DNA of 9,573 nt from Planctomycetia bacterium (GTDB taxonomy: Bacteria; Planctomycetota; Planctomycetia; Gemmatales; Gemmataceae), in contig JAKEEV010000816.1 of NCBI GenBank assembly GCA_022616395.1, forward strand, positions 1 through 9,573. The letters run 5' to 3'. Both the position numbers and the translations under genes were made by a program. Below, in pieces: positions 6,438 to 9,573 of this stretch. Below the pieces are notes generated by a model. That model was given only the letters and a program-made list of their open reading frames with translations, was not told where the DNA came from and searched no databases. Within the stretch, counting starts at the first letter, position 1, and every line of letters begins with the position of its first letter.

Positions 6438-7313
6438 TCACGCTAGTTTGCGGCCCGCGAGCGATTCGAGCACTCGAAGAGGAGCGGAGGCCGGGTTACG
6501 CAGCGCGTTCACATCCACCATGAAGGTCTGTTCCAGTTGATGCGCGCCTGAGACAGCCGCGTGTGATACCTGATCGGTGAAGCACACCCACGAACTGCCC
6601 GCGGGGAATAGGTGAGTCGCGGAGGCGAAGCGCGCCTGATAGACCGGGTCGAGCTTCATCGCATCGTGAAGTTTCAGCATGTAGTGATCGTATCGCGTGC
6701 GGACAGACTTCGTTACCCTGATCGCGGCGAGCAGTCCGCGTTCGCCCGGCAGCGGGGCGCGAAGTGCCGGCCAGTATTTCCGCGCGACCGTGTCGAACTG
6801 CTCACCGACCTTCCACACACGCGGTCGGCCGTCCGGGTTCACGTTGCAAAACACGCGCAGAATGCGTTTCCCCCTACTTGGCTGGCTGGGGAAACTATCC
6901 ACATGCAAGCGCGTATCGTCCTTCCTCCACGTCTGCTTTCGGCCCGCCACTTCGACCGGGCGCAAGCTCGTGCGTGCCTGATGGAGTCCGTTGCGATAAG
7001 TCGGCAAGAGGGTTGAGAGCAATTCGCGTGTCGCGGTCGCGAACCGATCCATGAGGCCGCGCAGTTCGTGGAGCTTCATCGCGGCGACGTTCGCTCCACC
7101 CACCTTCCCGCTTTTCGGGTCGTAGTTCACATTCTTGGAACTCCCCACGATCTCCGGCGAGAGGAACGCGCGTTCGGTTTCCGTTAACTCGAAGCTCAGG
7201 TTCGGGAAGAACAACACGCTTCCGGCTTCCAGAGCATCTGTCGCGGCGACTTGCGTTGCTTGAGGGATTTCGCCTCCCCAGGTGCAAAGTTCGATTGGGA
7301 GAATGGGAGACAT
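6438..7313 (-). CDS. Kdo hydroxylase-like Fe(II)/2-oxoglutarate dioxygenase (KdoO family)
   Basis: Starting at the ATG whose complement is 7311-7313, the product has 291 residues, about the usual length for Kdo hydroxylases. It has the iron-binding HxD in RLHVDSFPSQP (H137, D139), followed by RILRVFCNVNP (150-160) and PRVWKVGE (164-171), which are hallmark stretches of the KdoO family. The likely distal histidine is H251 in DQVSHAAVSG, within 255 residues a second candidate being H258. In Burkholderia and Yersinia these enzymes hydroxylate Kdo in the inner core of lipopolysaccharide at C3 to give Ko, using O2 and 2-oxoglutarate at the cytosolic face. Here the substrate is inferred. The frame is open up to 7427, but GAGGG 8 bases before the chosen ATG and the start of family similarity favour 7313. 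It is divergent from the cyclase gene and convergent with the ferredoxin-domain gene. Confidence 0.85.
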   Translation of the reverse strand: MSPILPIELCTWGGEIPQATQVAATDALEAGSVLFFPNLSFELTETERAFLSPEIVGSSKNVNYDPKSGKVGGANVAAMKLHELRGLMDRFATATRELLSTLLPTYRNGLHQARTSLRPVEVAGRKQTWRKDDTRLHVDSFPSQPSRGKRILRVFCNVNPDGRPRVWKVGEQFDTVARKYWPALRAPLPGERGLLAAIRVTKSVRTRYDHYMLKLHDAMKLDPVYQARFASATHLFPAGSSWVCFTDQVSHAAVSGAHQLEQTFMVDVNALRNPASAPLRVLESLAGRKLA

Positions 7314-7321
7314 GGCGGATA

Positions 7322-7326
7322 CCCTC
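7322..7326 (-). promoter_or_regulatory. Ribosome binding site deciding the start of the Kdo hydroxylase-like gene
   Basis: On the minus strand GAGGG sits 8 bases before the ATG at 7313. Upstream in-frame starts would overlap the cyclase gene and add residues unlike the family. Confidence 0.5.
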
Positions 7327-7349
7327 GTCGGTCCAAGTTCCTCATTCGC

Positions 7350-7355
7350 TACAAT
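7350..7355 (+). promoter_or_regulatory. Candidate -10 element for the cyclase gene
   Basis: TACAAT matches 5 of 6 bases of the sigma70 -10 hexamer and lies 41 bp before the ATG at 7397, giving a leader of about 35 bases. No good -35 hexamer is seen at the right distance, so an activator or another sigma factor may be needed. Confidence 0.35.
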
Positions 7356-7396
7356 CGACGCAAGCAACCTGCTCGCTTGAATGAAACGGACGCTGC

Positions 7397-9208
7397 ATGA
7401 TTCCCGCAGTCCGCCTCCGGGCCGCATTTCTCACCGCTCGTGATGCGCTTCTCGCCGAACGCGTGCCAGAAGGTCACTGGGTTGGCGAGTTGTCCACGTC
7501 CGCGCTTTCCACAGCGACAGCGGTGATGGCGCTACATCTGGTGAACCCTTTCGAGCATCGCGAACGCATCGACGCGGGGCTGAAGTGGCTCGCGGATCAT
7601 CAAAATGCTGACGGTGCGTGGGGAGACACGATCAAGAGCGTCTCGAACATCTCGACATCCATGCTCTGCCGATCCGCATTCCGCATGATTGGCGAGAAGG
7701 ACTACACGGAGATCGTTGGGAAGTTGGAGGAGTTCATTTCGGAGCGCGCGGGGAAACTCCCGCAGCGCCGGGCCGCTGCGATCCGCGCGCGGTACGGGAA
7801 GGATCACACGTTCTCGGTTCCGATCCTCATGACGTGTGCGCTTGCTGGTCTGGTGTCGTGGGAGGAAGTGCCTCGGTTGCCGTTCTGGATGGCGTCTTTA
7901 CCGCAGAGTTGGTACCGGTTCGCGAAGATGCCAGTGGTGAGCTACGCGCTTCCAGCACTCATCGCCATCGGTCAGTGCGTGCATCATCACCGGCATTCGC
8001 GGAACCCGGTTCGCAACTTGGTGAATCGCCTCGCGCGCTGGCGCTCACTCACAGTGCTTCGCCGAATTCAACCGACGAGCGGCGGCTATCTGGAAGCGAC
8101 TCCACTTACGAGCTTCGTCGTGATGGCGCTCGCTTCGATCCGTCGCAGGCGCTCTGAGTCCGAAAAGCAGGTGATTGATGAAGGCGTGCGCTTCCTGGTG
8201 AACTCCGTTCGCCCCGATGGTAGCTGGCCCATCGACACGAACCTCGCGACATGGGTAACAACACTCTCTGTGAATGCGCTCGCCGCGGCCGGTGATCTCG
8301 ATGCCCTTGACACAAAGGACAAAGTGCTCGCGTGGCTGTTGAAGCAGCAGTACACGGAGAGACACCCTTACACCGGAGCCGATCCTGGCGGCTGGGCGTG
8401 GACCGATCTTCCCGGAGGAGTGCCCGACTGCGACGACACGCCAGGGGCGATACTGGCTGCGAGCGCCCTTCATTCGGAGAACCGCTCGGCGTTGTTCGCG
8501 GTACTCGCTGGCTCGAATTGGCTGTATTCACTTCAGAACCGTGATGGGGGTTGGCCAACATTTTGCCGTGGATGGGGTCATCTCCCCTTCGACCGAAGCG
8601 GTTGCGACTTGACAGCTCACGTACTGCGTACATCGGCTTGGGGAATAACCGCATCGCCCCTCTTCCGCCTGACGGATTCGATCTCGCGTGGCCTCGCCTA
8701 CCTCGCGAAGCAACAGCGCCCGGACGGCTCGTGGCTTCCGCTGTGGTTCGGCAATCAGTACGCGCCGGACGAAACCAACCCCGTGTATGGCACATCGCGC
8801 GTGCTCGCTGTGTATCGCGATCTGGGGTTAAAGGATTCGCCGGAGTGTCAACGCGGTGTCAATTACTTGCTCTCTGTTCCGAACGCGGACGGAGGGTGGG
8901 GTGGTGCGAAGGATTGCCCGTCAAGCGTCGAAGAAACTGCCCTCGCGGTGGAAGTGCTGATCGAGTTGGTAAAGAACCCCTCACCCGGCGGCGAAACGCC
9001 GCCACCCTCTCCCCAACGGGGAGAGGGGGAAAACGCGGTCGAGCGCGGCTTGCTGTGGCTGGTGGAAGCGGTCGAATCGGGGCGGTTCCACGAAGCCAGC
9101 CCGATCGGCTTCTACTTCGCGAAGCTGTGGTACTTCGAGAAACTCTATCCGCTCATCTTCACCGTCGCGGCGCTGGGAAGAGCGGTCCGCATGACGCAAT
9201 CGACGTGA
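7397..9208 (+). CDS. Squalene-hopene cyclase-like class II terpene cyclase
   Basis: The 603-residue product has the class II acid motif DxDD as DCDD (344-347, in GVPDCDDTPG), which protonates the polyene in squalene-hopene cyclases. QW-type repeats occur at 69-76 (QNADGAWG), 380-386 (QNRDGGW), 440-446 (QRPDGSW) and 496-501 (NADGGW), and the N-terminal GHWVGEL (26-32) also fits. Oxidosqualene cyclases have DCTAE instead, so a squalene or related non-oxidised substrate is expected. The family member acts at the cytoplasmic membrane as a monotopic protein and makes hopanoid-type lipids. At 603 residues it is slightly shorter than typical squalene-hopene cyclases (about 630-650). Residues about 528-545 (PSPGGETPPPSPQRGEGE) are the translation of a palindromic repeat lodged in frame in a linker before the last helical repeat. 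No clear Shine-Dalgarno precedes the ATG, but the next in-frame ATG is at residue 44, inside the conserved region. The exact product is not determined. Confidence 0.9.
   Translation: MIPAVRLRAAFLTARDALLAERVPEGHWVGELSTSALSTATAVMALHLVNPFEHRERIDAGLKWLADHQNADGAWGDTIKSVSNISTSMLCRSAFRMIGEKDYTEIVGKLEEFISERAGKLPQRRAAAIRARYGKDHTFSVPILMTCALAGLVSWEEVPRLPFWMASLPQSWYRFAKMPVVSYALPALIAIGQCVHHHRHSRNPVRNLVNRLARWRSLTVLRRIQPTSGGYLEATPLTSFVVMALASIRRRRSESEKQVIDEGVRFLVNSVRPDGSWPIDTNLATWVTTLSVNALAAAGDLDALDTKDKVLAWLLKQQYTERHPYTGADPGGWAWTDLPGGVPDCDDTPGAILAASALHSENRSALFAVLAGSNWLYSLQNRDGGWPTFCRGWGHLPFDRSGCDLTAHVLRTSAWGITASPLFRLTDSISRGLAYLAKQQRPDGSWLPLWFGNQYAPDETNPVYGTSRVLAVYRDLGLKDSPECQRGVNYLLSVPNADGGWGGAKDCPSSVEETALAVEVLIELVKNPSPGGETPPPSPQRGEGENAVERGLLWLVEAVESGRFHEASPIGFYFAKLWYFEKLYPLIFTVAALGRAVRMTQST
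8978..9029. repeat. Palindromic repeat inserted in frame in the cyclase coding region
   Basis: It has two perfect hairpins in a row: GGCGGCG-AAA-CGCCGCC (8987-9003, 7-bp stem) and CCCTCTCCCC-AAC-GGGGAGAGGG (9005-9027, 10-bp stem), preceded by CCCTCACCC (8978-8986). This CCCTCACCC/CCCTCTCCC architecture is that of dispersed intergenic repeats in many GC-rich bacterial genomes. Here it is read through without a stop or frameshift. The exact borders cannot be fixed without a repeat-free homologue. Confidence 0.75.
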
Positions 9209-9253
9209 GTTTCTCGGACATTCTAGCCGTATCAAGAGTGCCAGAATGGAGGG

Positions 9254-9294
9254 CAAGAGGGCCAGAGGGGATGCGGCAGAAGTTGGCCCTCTTG
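9254..9294. repeat. Hairpin 46 bp after the cyclase stop
   Basis: CAAGAGGGCCA (9254-9264) and TGGCCCTCTTG (9284-9294) are perfect 11-base inverted repeats around a 19-base loop. It may help end the cyclase transcript, but there is no T-tract, and it may equally be another dispersed palindrome. Confidence 0.5.
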
Positions 9295-9477
9295 GTCCGG
9301 TTAGAATCTCGGCCTGTCCGGGTGTCACGGCTTCTTCGGTTCCGGCGGCAGGATTTCAGCACAACCCAACCGACTTTCGCCAGCGGTTCGCCGGGTCATT
9401 GCTTCTGGAAAGACTGATACGCAATGGCAGGGATTGGTTTCGGTCTGCGGCGGGTTCCGCAAAATCCGATTAGGTAC

Positions 9478-9506
9478 TTGACTTTTGTACAGTAATCACG
9501 CATACT
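9478..9506 (+). promoter_or_regulatory. Candidate sigma70 promoter near the right edge
   Basis: TTGACT (9478-9483, 5 of 6 matches to the -35 consensus) and CATACT (9501-9506, 4 of 6 to the -10) are separated by exactly 17 bases. The spacer begins TTTGTACAG and is AT-rich against its surroundings. This is the best -35 hexamer noticed in the intergenic parts of the window. Transcription would run off the right edge. Confidence 0.45.
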
Positions 9507-9517
9507 GGAGGAGAGGG
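9507..9517 (+). promoter_or_regulatory. Shine-Dalgarno-like purine run without a following start codon
   Basis: GGAGGAGAGGG directly follows the candidate -10 and contains a full GGAGG. No ATG, GTG or TTG occurs in the 56 bases after it. Since it would lie at or just before the transcription start, it is more likely part of the promoter/leader than a working ribosome binding site. Confidence 0.3.
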
Positions 9518-9573
9518 AACCGGCACGCCAGACCGACCACCCTGCGCGCCGGCAGCCACCCAACCCAGCGCCA

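Larger units (their letters stand above)
9209..9573. other. Intergenic region without a supportable gene
   Basis: The open frames here are short, lack ribosome binding sites and have no family likeness. The region contains one hairpin near 9254-9294 and a promoter-like sequence near 9478-9506, followed by a purine run and a C-rich, T-poor stretch to the edge. It is probably the leader of a plus-strand gene or RNA lying beyond the window. Confidence 0.6.

Noticed and set aside
7314..7427. Upstream extension of the Kdo hydroxylase-like gene to 7427
   Set aside because: It would overlap the start of the cyclase gene and lacks family similarity; the ATG at 7313 has a GAGGG ribosome binding site.
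8551..9417. Plus-strand open frame of 288 codons overlapping the cyclase 3' end
   Set aside because: It is a shifted-frame shadow of the cyclase; the product is Arg/Gly-rich with no motif, whereas the cyclase frame holds QW motifs through the same stretch.
9246..9473. Possible small 75-codon gene after the cyclase
   Set aside because: No ribosome binding site, contains the 11-bp hairpin and has a composition-driven sequence without likeness to a family.
9528..9573. tRNA ending in GCGCCA at the right edge
   Set aside because: No T-loop GGTTCRA motif, no cloverleaf pairing and no D-arm could be found upstream.

Overview
The window looks like chromosomal DNA of a planctomycete, most likely of the Gemmataceae. 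This is an inference from the gene families and from the type of repeats. There is a Uma2-family endonuclease (a family greatly expanded in such genomes), a class II terpene cyclase, a Kdo hydroxylase-like protein, a long Asp/Glu/Pro-tailed NYN protein, and several short palindromic repeats between and even inside genes. No rRNA, tRNA, CRISPR array, transposase or integrase gene was seen.

Region 1 (3-557) holds the 3' part of a Uma2-family PD-(D/E)XK protein whose start lies off the left edge. Region 2 (579-6324) is a same-strand block of four genes: a HemN/HemW-like radical SAM enzyme, a GcvH-like lipoyl-carrier protein, a large NYN-domain putative ribonuclease with an OST-HTH/LOTUS-like segment, and a 2[4Fe-4S] ferredoxin-domain protein. 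The last three are tightly packed, with a possible GTGA and a clear ATGA stop/start overlap. A 144-bp gap carrying two palindromic repeats separates the radical SAM gene from the rest. This block is the best candidate for an undescribed system. A radical SAM enzyme, a swinging-arm lipoyl protein without the rest of the glycine cleavage system, and an electron-transfer ferredoxin are a chemically sensible set, and the RNase-like protein between them is unexpected.

Region 3 (6325-6437) is the gap between convergent genes. It is filled by a large hairpin built from 8-bp tandem units. Region 4 (6438-9208) holds a divergent pair of envelope-lipid genes: a Kdo hydroxylase-like Fe(II)/2-oxoglutarate oxygenase on the minus strand and a squalene-hopene-cyclase-like protein on the plus strand, separated by 83 bp. 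The cyclase gene contains, in frame near its 3' end, a palindromic repeat of a kind normally found between genes.

Region 5 (9209-9573) has no gene that can be supported. It holds one hairpin, a good sigma70-like promoter near the right edge, and a strong Shine-Dalgarno-like purine run with no ATG, GTG or TTG after it before the window ends.
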